DNA of 64,000 nucleotides. It comes from DASRDS01 sp035570055. GTDB lineage: Bacteria; Gemmatimonadota; Gemmatimonadetes; Gemmatimonadales; Gemmatimonadaceae. Both the position numbers and the translations under genes were made by a program. The DNA is taken from contig DATMLM010000056.1 of NCBI GenBank assembly GCA_035570055.1, positions 1 through 64,000 on the forward strand, written 5' to 3'. The notes beneath the pieces were generated by a model. That model worked only from the letters and a program-made list of their open reading frames with translations, searched no databases and was not told where the DNA came from. Shown piece by piece: positions 8,277 to 16,964 of the stretch. Every line of letters begins with the position of its first letter. Position 1 is the first letter of the stretch.

Positions 8277-10874
8277 ATGCCATCGACTCCGCTGAGCGAG
8301 TATCAACGGAAGCGGGACTTCTCAAAAACCGCCGAGCCCGCCGGCGATGTGACGCCAGAGGCGAAAGAACACCAGCTCGAGTTCGTGATCCAAAAGCACG
8401 CGGCGACCGCGTTGCATTTCGACTTGAGACTGGAGCTCGACGGCGTCATGAAAAGTTGGGCCGTCCCGAAAGGGCCGAGCTTCGACCCTACCGTCAAGCG
8501 TCTGGCCATGGAGGTCGAAGACCACCCCATGGAGTACAACACGTTCGAGGGGACGATCCCGAAGGGCGAGTACGGGGGCGGTTCGGTCATGATCTGGGAT
8601 CGCGGGACGTACACGGCCGACGAGGTCGGCGATGACGGGGACGAACCCGCGGCCATTCGCTCCGGGCTCGCCGCTGGAAAACTGGCCTTCACGTTCCACG
8701 GCGAGCGGATGCATGGATCGTTCGCGCTGGTGCGCACCAAAAGGGGCGATGAAAAGAAACCCCAATGGCTGCTGATCAAACATCGCGACGACTTCGTGAC
8801 CGACGTCGATCCCGTGGCCGAGTACACGACATCAGTTGTCACCGGCCGCACGATGGAGGAGATCGCGGCCGGCGATCCGCCGAAAAAAGTCACCGCGGGT
8901 AAGGCCATGCCAAAGAAAACGGCGGCGAGTAAAAAAGAGATCGGCATTGAACCGATGCTGGCGACGATTGGCACGTCGATGCCTGACGGCGGCGGCTGGA
9001 CGTTCGAGCCGAAATACGATGGCATTCGCGTGATTGCCTACGGCACGCCCAAGCAGGTCGCGCTGGTCTCGCGCAACGGCATTGACAAGGCGCGACAATT
9101 TCCGGCGATCGCCGAGGCCGTGCGCAACCTCGCGGCAAAGTCCCGCACGCCGTTCGTGCTCGACGGCGAAATCGTGGCGCTGGTCGGCGACACGCCTGGT
9201 CGATTTCAAGGTCTGCAGAATCGCATGCACCTGATTGGCGACTCGGACATCGCGGAGCATGAGAAATCCGAGCCGGCGGCGCTGATCGCGTTCGACCTGC
9301 TCGCGGACGGCGACGTCTCGCTCCTGGACGAGCCGTGGACAAAACGGCGGCAAGCGCTGGAGCGGCGGCTCAAGGGCGCGACGAACAGCACCATCCGGCT
9401 CGCCGAGACGAGTCCGGATGGCCCGGGCATGTTGGCCCGCGCGCGAGCGGACCATTGGGAAGGCGTGATCGCGAAGAAGACCAGTGCGCGCTACGACGCC
9501 GGCCACCGGTCGCGCAACTGGCTCAAGCTCAAGCTCGAGGAGCAGCAGGAGTTCGTCGTCGGCGGGTGGACCGACCCGCGCAAGTCCCGCATCGCGCTCG
9601 GCGCGCTGATCGTCGGCCACTACGAAGGGTCGAAGCTCATCTACGCCGGGCATGTGGGCGGAGGCTTCACCGACGAGGCGCTGCGGGACATGCACAAGCG
9701 CCTCGTCCCACTCAAGCGCTCAACTTCGCCATTCGAATCCGTTCCCAAGACGAATGAGGAGGCGCATTGGGTTGAGCCCAAGATCGTCGTGGAGGTCAAG
9801 TTCATCCAATGGACGGATGAAGGGTATTTGCGTCAGCCCGTTTTTCTCGGCATCCGCGATGACAAACCCGCCCGATCCGTGACTCGAGAAAAAGAGAGCA
9901 TCCAACACGCGGCGCCCGTCGCCAAGACCAGGAAGAAATCCGGCTCGTTGGTCGAGGCGCTGCAAGAGATCGAGAACGATGGCGGCGATGGTACGCTGCA
10001 CGTGGGCTCGGAGACGCTCGACGTATCGAATCTCAAAAAAGTCTTCTTTCCCCGCGATGGGTATACCAAAGGGGATCTCTTGCGGTTCTACGCCCAGATC
10101 GCCGACGCGATTCTGCCGACTATGGCAGATCGGCCGCTAGTGCTCAAACGATTTCCCAACGGGATCGACGGCAAGCCATTTTATCAGCAAAACGCGCCGG
10201 CTGATGTCCCGGATGGTGTGCGTGTCGAGACGCTCGGCGAAGATGAGCGGCGGTTTGTTGGTGGTTCGCTCACCACTCTGCTGTATACCATCCAGCTCGG
10301 CGCCGTGTCGGTCGATCCATGGATGGCCCGCGTGCAGTCCCTCGACACCCCGGACTATACGGTCATCGATCTGGACCCGGGCCCGAAAGCCACGTTCCAA
10401 CGAGTCGTGCAGGTAGCGCGGTTCGTCAAAGAAGAGCTCGACGCAATGGGATTACACGGGGCGCCGAAGACGTCGGGCGCGTCGGGCATTCATATATATG
10501 TCCCGCTGCCGCGCAACACCTTGGAGGAAGCGGCTCGTCTCGTGGCCCAACTGATCGCCACGCGCGTCAGTCAGGCGCATCCCAAGGAGACGACCATCGA
10601 GCGGAGCGTCAAAGCGCGTCCGGCCGATTCAGTCTATGTCGATTACCTACAGAATATCGTGGGAAAGACGGTTGCGGGTGTCTATGCCGTGAGGGCCGTC
10701 GACGGCGCCCACGTGTCGACGCCGCTCGACTGGGATGAGCTGACCGACACGCTGACACCGGCGATGTTCACGATCAAGACATTTCCCGAGCGGCTCGCAA
10801 AGCGGGGTGACTTGTGGGCCGAGCACATGGCCCGCCGCAACACGGCGGCGGCGCTACGTAAACTGACCAGCTAG
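8277..10874 (+). CDS. ligD: DNA ligase D (phosphoesterase-ligase-polymerase), non-homologous end joining
   Basis: An 865-residue multidomain repair enzyme that processes and seals double-strand breaks, normally with Ku. Residues about 25-160 form the 3'-phosphoesterase domain (HFDLRLE, WAVPKGPS, GEYGGG). A Lys/Thr-rich linker follows. The ATP-dependent ligase begins near 222, with the nucleotidyl Lys246 in KYDGIR, DGEIVAL and EGVIAKK. The primase-polymerase covers the last 300 residues (NLKKVFFP, PFYQQNAP, then DLDPGP with Asp698 and Asp700 as metal ligands, and SGASGIHIYVPL). The order PE-LIG-POL is that of Pseudomonas LigD, not of mycobacteria. No ku gene is in the window. The 3' end overlaps the next convergent gene by 21 bases. 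Confidence 0.95.
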   Translation: MPSTPLSEYQRKRDFSKTAEPAGDVTPEAKEHQLEFVIQKHAATALHFDLRLELDGVMKSWAVPKGPSFDPTVKRLAMEVEDHPMEYNTFEGTIPKGEYGGGSVMIWDRGTYTADEVGDDGDEPAAIRSGLAAGKLAFTFHGERMHGSFALVRTKRGDEKKPQWLLIKHRDDFVTDVDPVAEYTTSVVTGRTMEEIAAGDPPKKVTAGKAMPKKTAASKKEIGIEPMLATIGTSMPDGGGWTFEPKYDGIRVIAYGTPKQVALVSRNGIDKARQFPAIAEAVRNLAAKSRTPFVLDGEIVALVGDTPGRFQGLQNRMHLIGDSDIAEHEKSEPAALIAFDLLADGDVSLLDEPWTKRRQALERRLKGATNSTIRLAETSPDGPGMLARARADHWEGVIAKKTSARYDAGHRSRNWLKLKLEEQQEFVVGGWTDPRKSRIALGALIVGHYEGSKLIYAGHVGGGFTDEALRDMHKRLVPLKRSTSPFESVPKTNEEAHWVEPKIVVEVKFIQWTDEGYLRQPVFLGIRDDKPARSVTREKESIQHAAPVAKTRKKSGSLVEALQEIENDGGDGTLHVGSETLDVSNLKKVFFPRDGYTKGDLLRFYAQIADAILPTMADRPLVLKRFPNGIDGKPFYQQNAPADVPDGVRVETLGEDERRFVGGSLTTLLYTIQLGAVSVDPWMARVQSLDTPDYTVIDLDPGPKATFQRVVQVARFVKEELDAMGLHGAPKTSGASGIHIYVPLPRNTLEEAARLVAQLIATRVSQAHPKETTIERSVKARPADSVYVDYLQNIVGKTVAGVYAVRAVDGAHVSTPLDWDELTDTLTPAMFTIKTFPERLAKRGDLWAEHMARRNTAAALRKLTS

Positions 10875-13574
10875 CCGTTCGGCGAGCATCGCGCCCAGCG
10901 CCTCGCCCGAGAGCGGCTGCGCGAAGTAGTACCCTTGCCCGAGCTCGCAGCCGAGTTGCTGCAGCCCGACGAGTTGCTCGTGGACCTCGATGCCCTCGGC
11001 GATCGTCGTGAGACACAGCGTCTCGCCGAGCGCGATGATCGCGCGGGCAAGGGCCGACTCGGCGAGCGCGGAGCCGACGCCGTCGACGAACGGCTTGGCG
11101 ATCTTCAAGATGTCGATCGGGAACCGCTGCAGATAGGAGAGCGAGGAGTACCCCGTCCCGAAGTCGTCGATCGCCAGGCGAACGCCCAGGGCTTTGAGCC
11201 CTTCCAGGCGCTGCAGCATGACGTCGGCGTTCTGCATCAGAATGCTCTCGGTGATCTCCAACACGAGCCGCTCGGCCGGCCACCCGAACTCGGCCAGCGC
11301 TCCACGGACCATGTCGATGACAGCGGCGTGCTGCAGTTGATGGCCCGAGACGTTGACGCTGAGCGAGAACGTACCATCGAGTTTCGGATCCCAGACGCGC
11401 GCCTGCCGGCACGCTTCGCGGAGCACCCAGGTGCCGAGCGGCACAATGAGCCCGGTCTCCTCCGCGAGCGGGACGAATTGCGACGGATACACGGTGCCGC
11501 GCATCGGGTGGTGCCAGCGGAGAAGCGATTCGACGCCCGATATCGCGCCGGTCTTGAGGTCGACGATCGGTTGATAGAGCAGCCCGAACTCATTGCGTTC
11601 GACCGCGCGCCGCAGATCGCCCTCTATTTCCAGGCGCTCCATCGCTTCGCGGTGCATGCGTTGCTCGAACAGTTCGTAGCGCGCTTTGCCGCGCGACTTG
11701 GCGGTGTACATCGCCATGTCGGCATTGCGGAGCAGGTCGGAGGCCGCCTCGCCGTTCGTGTTCGCGGCATCGCAGGTCGCGATGCCGACACTCGCCGAGA
11801 CGAATACCTCTTTGCCCTCGACAACGAACGGAGCCGCCATTGCCGCCGTAATGCGCTCGGCGACCGCGGGTGCGCGATGATCGCCACTCGGGTCCTCGAG
11901 CAGCACGGCAAACTCGTCCCCACCCAGTCGCGCCGCCGTATCGGTCGTTCGCACACATCCAACGAGTCTCACCGCGGCGGCCACCAGTAACCGGTCACCG
12001 GCGACGTGTCCCAGGCTGTCGTTGATATTTTTGAAATTGTCGAGATCCAGGAACAACACCGCCACCGTCGAGCGTGACCTCCGCGCGCGGGCCAGGCAAT
12101 GCGTCACCCGGTCGATGAACAACGAGCGATTCGCGAGGCCGGTCAAAGGGTCGTGAAATGCTTGGTGCTTGAGTTGGGCTTCCAGCAGACGGCGCTCACT
12201 GACATCGCGCGTATTGATGACGATGCCACGCACGACGGGATCGTGCAGGAGATTGGTGCCGACCGTCTCGAGATCCAACCAGCGCCCATCGCGATGCCGC
12301 ACGCGCCACTCGACCGGTTCGGTTGGCTCGCCAGGGCCGCCGGACGCCATGCCGCCCCGGGAGAGAATGACTTGGCCGCGCGGAATGTCCTCGGGGTGCA
12401 GTAAGCCGAGCAGGGAGGTGCCGATGAGCTCAGAGGCCTCGTACCCGAGCACGCGCTTGATCGACGGACTGACGAAGAGCACCGTGCCATCGGGCGCGAT
12501 GATCGAGATGACGTCGGAGGAGTGCTGGACCAGCGAGCGGAGACGGGCCTCGTTCACCTGCGCCGCGCGTTGCGCGACCATGACGGCATTCTCTCGCACG
12601 GCTTGGATCTGGCGCAGGACGACAACGAGCGTGAGCAGCACGGCGCCGACCGCGAGTACCGTCCATCGCTCCGCGGCCGGCTGCCGGCTGGCCTCCATCA
12701 GGAGCAGCAGATAGCACAGCACGAGCGACGCGTACGGCAATGGACTGAAGGGCTGCGTCAGCATCGCGGGATCGTCCGCGGCCGCCGGCGGCGCGGGATC
12801 GGTCACATAGCGCACGCATCCCCATGCCATGAGGGCATACGCGAGCATCGCGGCCGCATCGGTCCAGCTCTCGACGAACTCGCCGTGCTGGGCGATGATG
12901 TTCTGGTTCGCGAGATCGGAGGCGATGTAGATCGCCATGCCTGCCAGGAAGAGCTGCAACGCGCGACGTTGGCCGTCGACCCGGCGGCGAAGCAATGCCG
13001 TGACGAGGGCGGCGATGACGACGATGTCGCCGATCGGGTACGCGATGTTGTAGAACGTCTCGATGGGGCTGCGAACGCCCGTGAGCGCCGTCGGGATGAC
13101 GACGAAATACCAGATGGCGAGCCCGCCGCCGACGACGACGGCGATGGCGTCGAACAGGAACTTGCGCTGCTCGGTCTCTTCGCGCGGCGCGCGGGGGAGT
13201 GAGAGCAGCGCGGCGGTCGCGATCGGATAGTAGAGGAGCAGCGGCGCATTCACCCACCAGATCACGTCCGGATTGCGGTGGAGGACGTGGTGGACGTACG
13301 ACGACAGCGCGTTGCCGATCAACGGGCTGATGGTCGCGAGCGCGAGCAGCGTCATGCAGCGGCGCACATCCGGCGACGGCCCGCGCCGGGCCGCGTATGC
13401 CGCGACGAAGATGAGTCCCAGGTTGACCGGCAGGAACTCGACGCCGGCGATGCGCGCGCGGAAAGCCGCGCCGAACGCGGGGGCAAGCCACCCCAACGTC
13501 AGCCAGCCCCAGTACGCGACCGCGTAGACGACTACGCCGGTCGCGACAAGCCGCGCCCACCGACTATTCCACAT
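10854..13574 (-). CDS. Membrane-bound PAS-GGDEF-EAL cyclic-di-GMP enzyme
   Basis: A 906-residue signalling protein that should make and/or hydrolyse c-di-GMP. The first 330 residues contain about nine hydrophobic helices. A PAS domain follows (about 340-460; LRSLVQHSSDVISIIAPDG). Then comes a GGDEF domain (about 470-640) with RLGGDEF at 549-555 and an RxxD inhibitory site (RTTD) five residues before it, so cyclase activity with product feedback is likely. The EAL domain (about 650-895) keeps DDFGTG, EITES and AEGIE, but the signature reads E682-S-L. The usual KID motif is KIA, so a metal-ligand Asp may be missing and phosphodiesterase activity is uncertain. It stands alone on the minus strand and overlaps ligD tail to tail. 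Confidence 0.93.
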   Translation of the reverse strand: MWNSRWARLVATGVVVYAVAYWGWLTLGWLAPAFGAAFRARIAGVEFLPVNLGLIFVAAYAARRGPSPDVRRCMTLLALATISPLIGNALSSYVHHVLHRNPDVIWWVNAPLLLYYPIATAALLSLPRAPREETEQRKFLFDAIAVVVGGGLAIWYFVVIPTALTGVRSPIETFYNIAYPIGDIVVIAALVTALLRRRVDGQRRALQLFLAGMAIYIASDLANQNIIAQHGEFVESWTDAAAMLAYALMAWGCVRYVTDPAPPAAADDPAMLTQPFSPLPYASLVLCYLLLLMEASRQPAAERWTVLAVGAVLLTLVVVLRQIQAVRENAVMVAQRAAQVNEARLRSLVQHSSDVISIIAPDGTVLFVSPSIKRVLGYEASELIGTSLLGLLHPEDIPRGQVILSRGGMASGGPGEPTEPVEWRVRHRDGRWLDLETVGTNLLHDPVVRGIVINTRDVSERRLLEAQLKHQAFHDPLTGLANRSLFIDRVTHCLARARRSRSTVAVLFLDLDNFKNINDSLGHVAGDRLLVAAAVRLVGCVRTTDTAARLGGDEFAVLLEDPSGDHRAPAVAERITAAMAAPFVVEGKEVFVSASVGIATCDAANTNGEAASDLLRNADMAMYTAKSRGKARYELFEQRMHREAMERLEIEGDLRRAVERNEFGLLYQPIVDLKTGAISGVESLLRWHHPMRGTVYPSQFVPLAEETGLIVPLGTWVLREACRQARVWDPKLDGTFSLSVNVSGHQLQHAAVIDMVRGALAEFGWPAERLVLEITESILMQNADVMLQRLEGLKALGVRLAIDDFGTGYSSLSYLQRFPIDILKIAKPFVDGVGSALAESALARAIIALGETLCLTTIAEGIEVHEQLVGLQQLGCELGQGYYFAQPLSGEALGAMLAERLAGQFT

Positions 13575-13595
13575 ACGTTTAAAGACGACGGGAAC

Positions 13596-14975
13596 CTAGC
13601 TAGGGCTACTCACCCGATGTTCTTCATCCAGCTTGAGCTCGCCGGCGCTATCGTCGTACGTGAAGAACTCCGCGTATCTGCCCCAGTCGACGACGGTCTC
13701 GAACTGGCGCCGGGCCTCCTCGCCCGAGAACGAATGTTCGAGATCGTCGGTCACGCGCTCGGCCTCGAGCGTGTGGGTGGGGCTCGCCTCGAGCTCCCGC
13801 ACGATATAGCGAAGGAGCGACACGTGTTCCAGCGCCGCTTCGCGGAAGATGGCCTTCTCCTCCTCGACATCCGGGGCATCCGCAAACCGTTGTCCCACAG
13901 GCGTGAGAATCACCTGGCGCTCCTGCAGGTCCGCAAAGCCGAGGAGATCGGTCGCCTCGACGAGCGCCAGGAGGTCGTCGGTCCGCATCTGCAGGTCGCG
14001 GGACAACTCGTGGACGTTGCCTCGGCCGGCCACCGTCGTCGCGAGGTACTGCACGAAGCCGGTGAGGTCGTCGATCCCCACGTCCGGTAGGGTCTGATAC
14101 CGTCGAGGTCTGACCGCGGCCGAGACTCGAGCCGGTGCCTCGTCGGGCGCGGCGCGCTGCTCGACATAGGCGACGGCATCTTCCTCGGGATTGGTCATCA
14201 CATGATAGATCGTGTCGAACAACCGGCCCCGCGCGGCATTCTTCTGCCGGCGCTCGGCGACCGGCAATCCCTTGAGCTCGACCCGGATGTGGCCGGGATT
14301 CGCGCCGAAAACGAGGATGCGATCGGCCAGGCTGACCGCCTCATCGATGTTGTGCGTGACGAGCAGAATCGACCGTGTTGGAATCGAACGCTCAGTCCAC
14401 AACTCCTGCAGTTCCACCCTCAGATTCTCAGCCGTCAGCACGTCGAGCGCCGAGAAGGGCTCGTCCATGAATAAGACTTCGGGCTGTACCACCAATGCAC
14501 GCGCGAAGCCCACGCGCTGCTTCATGCCGCCCGACAATTCTTTCGGAAAAGCCTCTTCAAATCCCGCGAGGCCGATCAGCTCAATCGCGTGCTGCGCCCG
14601 GTCCCGACGCTCGGCAGGCGCGATCGGTGAGGCGAGCAGCCCGAGCTCCACGTTGTCTAGCACCGTGAGCCACGGGAACAGCGCAAAACTCTGGAAGACG
14701 ATCGCCACCCGCGGATTTGGTCCCTGGAGCGGGTCGCCGTGGACCAGCACCCGACCCTCGGAAGGAGGCATGAGGCCGGCGAGCACGCGGAGCAGCGTGG
14801 ATTTGCCGGAGCCGGAGGGACCGAGGAGTGCGATGAACTCGCCGGATTTGAGATCGAGGCTGACGCTGTCGAGCACGGGCGACCGATCGTCGCCGTAGTA
14901 CTTGCAGACCTTCTCGGCCGCAATCAGGACCTCGCCGGTCCCGGTCGTCGGGTGGGGTTCAATCGCTAATGCCAT
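13596..14975 (-). CDS. ABC transporter ATPase, nitrate/sulfonate type, with C-terminal AAA-associated domain
   Basis: A 459-residue ATPase for the importer whose permease lies just upstream. The ABC domain has Walker A GPSGSGKST (52-60), Q-loop VFQSF, signature LSGGMKQR (146-153) and Walker B VLFMDEP (166-172). About 180 extra residues follow, matching the AAA-associated C-terminal domain known from NitT/TauT-family ATPases. In that family the region is thought to sense ligand or regulate transport; here this is only inference. The gap to the permease stop is 5 bases, so the two form an operon. No periplasmic binding-protein gene is next to it, so the substrate cannot be named. Confidence 0.92.
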   Translation of the reverse strand: MALAIEPHPTTGTGEVLIAAEKVCKYYGDDRSPVLDSVSLDLKSGEFIALLGPSGSGKSTLLRVLAGLMPPSEGRVLVHGDPLQGPNPRVAIVFQSFALFPWLTVLDNVELGLLASPIAPAERRDRAQHAIELIGLAGFEEAFPKELSGGMKQRVGFARALVVQPEVLFMDEPFSALDVLTAENLRVELQELWTERSIPTRSILLVTHNIDEAVSLADRILVFGANPGHIRVELKGLPVAERRQKNAARGRLFDTIYHVMTNPEEDAVAYVEQRAAPDEAPARVSAAVRPRRYQTLPDVGIDDLTGFVQYLATTVAGRGNVHELSRDLQMRTDDLLALVEATDLLGFADLQERQVILTPVGQRFADAPDVEEEKAIFREAALEHVSLLRYIVRELEASPTHTLEAERVTDDLEHSFSGEEARRQFETVVDWGRYAEFFTYDDSAGELKLDEEHRVSSPS

Positions 14976-14980
14976 GTCAG

Positions 14981-16756
14981 TCAGTCGAGCCGGTAACGGG
15001 TCGCGGCCAATCCATAGAGACGACGCCAGACCAACCGATTGCCAGTGATCACAATGCCGGCCATGACGAGGGTGCTGGCGAGCAACAACGGAAAGTTGCC
15101 GCTATTCGCTGACTCGGTGATGAGCGCGCCGAGTCCGAGCGTGCTCCTGGTCTGGTCCGGCGGTATCGTCACGAACTCCGAGACGATACTCGCGTTCCAA
15201 GCGCCCCCGGTCGCGGTGATCATCCCCGTGACAAGGTAGGGGAAGATCGCCGGCAAGATCAACGTCTTCCACCGTCGCCAACCGGTCACTTGATAGTTGA
15301 CGGCGGCCTCGCGGAGGTCAGACGGAATGGCCATCGCGCCAGCGACGACGTTGAACAGCACGTACCACTGTGTCCCGAGCAGCATGAGCAGGATGGCGGC
15401 GACGTTGAGTCCACCCGGGATGCCGAGCAGCACGGCGAGCAGCAACGGAAACACGGCAGTTGCCGGGACCGATGCAATGATCTGAATGATTGGCTGCGCG
15501 CGGTGGGACCATTTCGGATTGGTGCCGATCGCGACGCCAACGGGGATCGTCCAGGCGGCGGCCAGGATCAGCGCGGCCAGCGTCCGAAGAAAAGTGGCGC
15601 CGGCGCCCATGCCGATCGTTCCCCAGTCTTTGCCGGACAGTCCGGTCAACTCTCGCACCGACGCGATCGCGCCCCAGGCGACGATCACGGTGACGAGGGA
15701 CATGGCGATGAGACCCTTCCAGTTTTTCTGCAGCCAACTGCGCGCGGGTTCTGCTTCGTCCGCATAGCGAATCAGCGCCGGACGTGGCGGGCTCAGCACG
15801 CGATTGAGCCACCGGCCCGATGGCTCGAACGTATGGGCGATGACCCACTCGATCCACGCCGACCCCTGGATCCACTCCAGGACGACCGACTTTGGCACAT
15901 CGCCAGAACCGGATTGCTCGAACTTGAACCGATCGGACCAGGCGACGAGCGGCCGCCACAGGAACATGTCCAACGCGATAATGATGGCGATCAGCGTGAG
16001 CAACCCGAGCACGAGCGCCATCATGTTGCCCGCTCTCGTCGCTTCCTGCAAAAACGATCCGAGCCCAGGCAACTCGTAATTGCTTTTGCCCAGCGTGAAT
16101 TGCTCCGCGGCAATCAGGAAGAACCACCCGCCAGCCCAACTCATCATGCTATTGGCGATGAGCGAGATGGCGCCGAATGGCAATTCGAGCAGCGTGAACT
16201 TGCGCCATGGCCCCAGCCGATAGACGGTAGAGGCTTCACTCAGCTCGTTGGGAATCGTGAGCAACGACTGGTGGAAACTGAACGCCATGTTCCACGCCTG
16301 GCTCGTGAAGATGAGCAGGATGGCGGCCAACTCGAGTCCCAACGCGCGCCCTGGGAAGAGCGACGAGAGCCCGATGACCACACCGGGCATGAACGACAGA
16401 ATCGGTATGCTCTGCAGGATGTCGAGCAGCGGCAGCATGAACCGCTCGGCGGTCCTGCTCGCGGCCGCCATCTTCGCGTAGGCGAGACTGAACACGAGCG
16501 AGATCGCGTAGGCCAGCGCCATCCGGAGAGTCGACAGCGCGGCGTACAGCGGCAGATGCCACAAGTCGAGCGAGACCCGCGTGCCGGAGCTGAGCGGCGC
16601 TCTCCACGTACTGACGGCGCGCAGGACGCCGTACACGATGGCCAGCACCACGACGAGCATGAGCGCGTCGACCCAGCGCGGCGTCTGCGGGCGCACCATC
16701 TCGCCGGTCTCTGTGGTTGCCTCTTCCGGTGGAAGAGGAATGATCGGCTGAGCCAT
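14981..16756 (-). CDS. ABC transporter permease with two fused transmembrane domains (NitT/TauT type)
   Basis: A 591-residue inner-membrane protein carrying two copies of the binding-protein-dependent permease domain, so a single chain replaces the usual dimer. The first copy spans about residues 75-270 and the second about 370-585. Each has the EAA-type cytoplasmic loop (EASTVYRLGPWRKFTLLELP; EAAVNYQVTGWRRWKTLILP) that contacts the ATPase. About twelve hydrophobic segments are visible. It is first in a two-gene operon with the ATPase. Double permeases of this kind with an AAA-associated ATPase and no nearby binding protein are known from other genomes. The solute is likely a small anion, but that is inferred from family only. 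Confidence 0.92.
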   Translation of the reverse strand: MAQPIIPLPPEEATTETGEMVRPQTPRWVDALMLVVVLAIVYGVLRAVSTWRAPLSSGTRVSLDLWHLPLYAALSTLRMALAYAISLVFSLAYAKMAAASRTAERFMLPLLDILQSIPILSFMPGVVIGLSSLFPGRALGLELAAILLIFTSQAWNMAFSFHQSLLTIPNELSEASTVYRLGPWRKFTLLELPFGAISLIANSMMSWAGGWFFLIAAEQFTLGKSNYELPGLGSFLQEATRAGNMMALVLGLLTLIAIIIALDMFLWRPLVAWSDRFKFEQSGSGDVPKSVVLEWIQGSAWIEWVIAHTFEPSGRWLNRVLSPPRPALIRYADEAEPARSWLQKNWKGLIAMSLVTVIVAWGAIASVRELTGLSGKDWGTIGMGAGATFLRTLAALILAAAWTIPVGVAIGTNPKWSHRAQPIIQIIASVPATAVFPLLLAVLLGIPGGLNVAAILLMLLGTQWYVLFNVVAGAMAIPSDLREAAVNYQVTGWRRWKTLILPAIFPYLVTGMITATGGAWNASIVSEFVTIPPDQTRSTLGLGALITESANSGNFPLLLASTLVMAGIVITGNRLVWRRLYGLAATRYRLD

Positions 16757-16964
16757 AGCGGGTCAGGAACATACACGCGCACGGTAACGACTAACGAGTG
16801 CGTGGGTACGATCGTCTCAGGCGTGACGATCGGTCCCTGGCGTGTCCCCTGTCGAGGACAACGCGAGACTGGCCCGAGCGGTTATCTTCACCGGGCGCAA
16901 CGACTTAGATATTTGGACCGCGGCTTGCTCGATACAGGCCGAACCATCCGGGTTGGAGGCACAA

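Noticed and set aside
16808..16832. An ACGATCG repeat in the divergent gap before the FecR gene, taken as an operator
   Set aside because: ACGATCGT is itself palindromic and short; two copies in GC-rich DNA are not enough to call a site.
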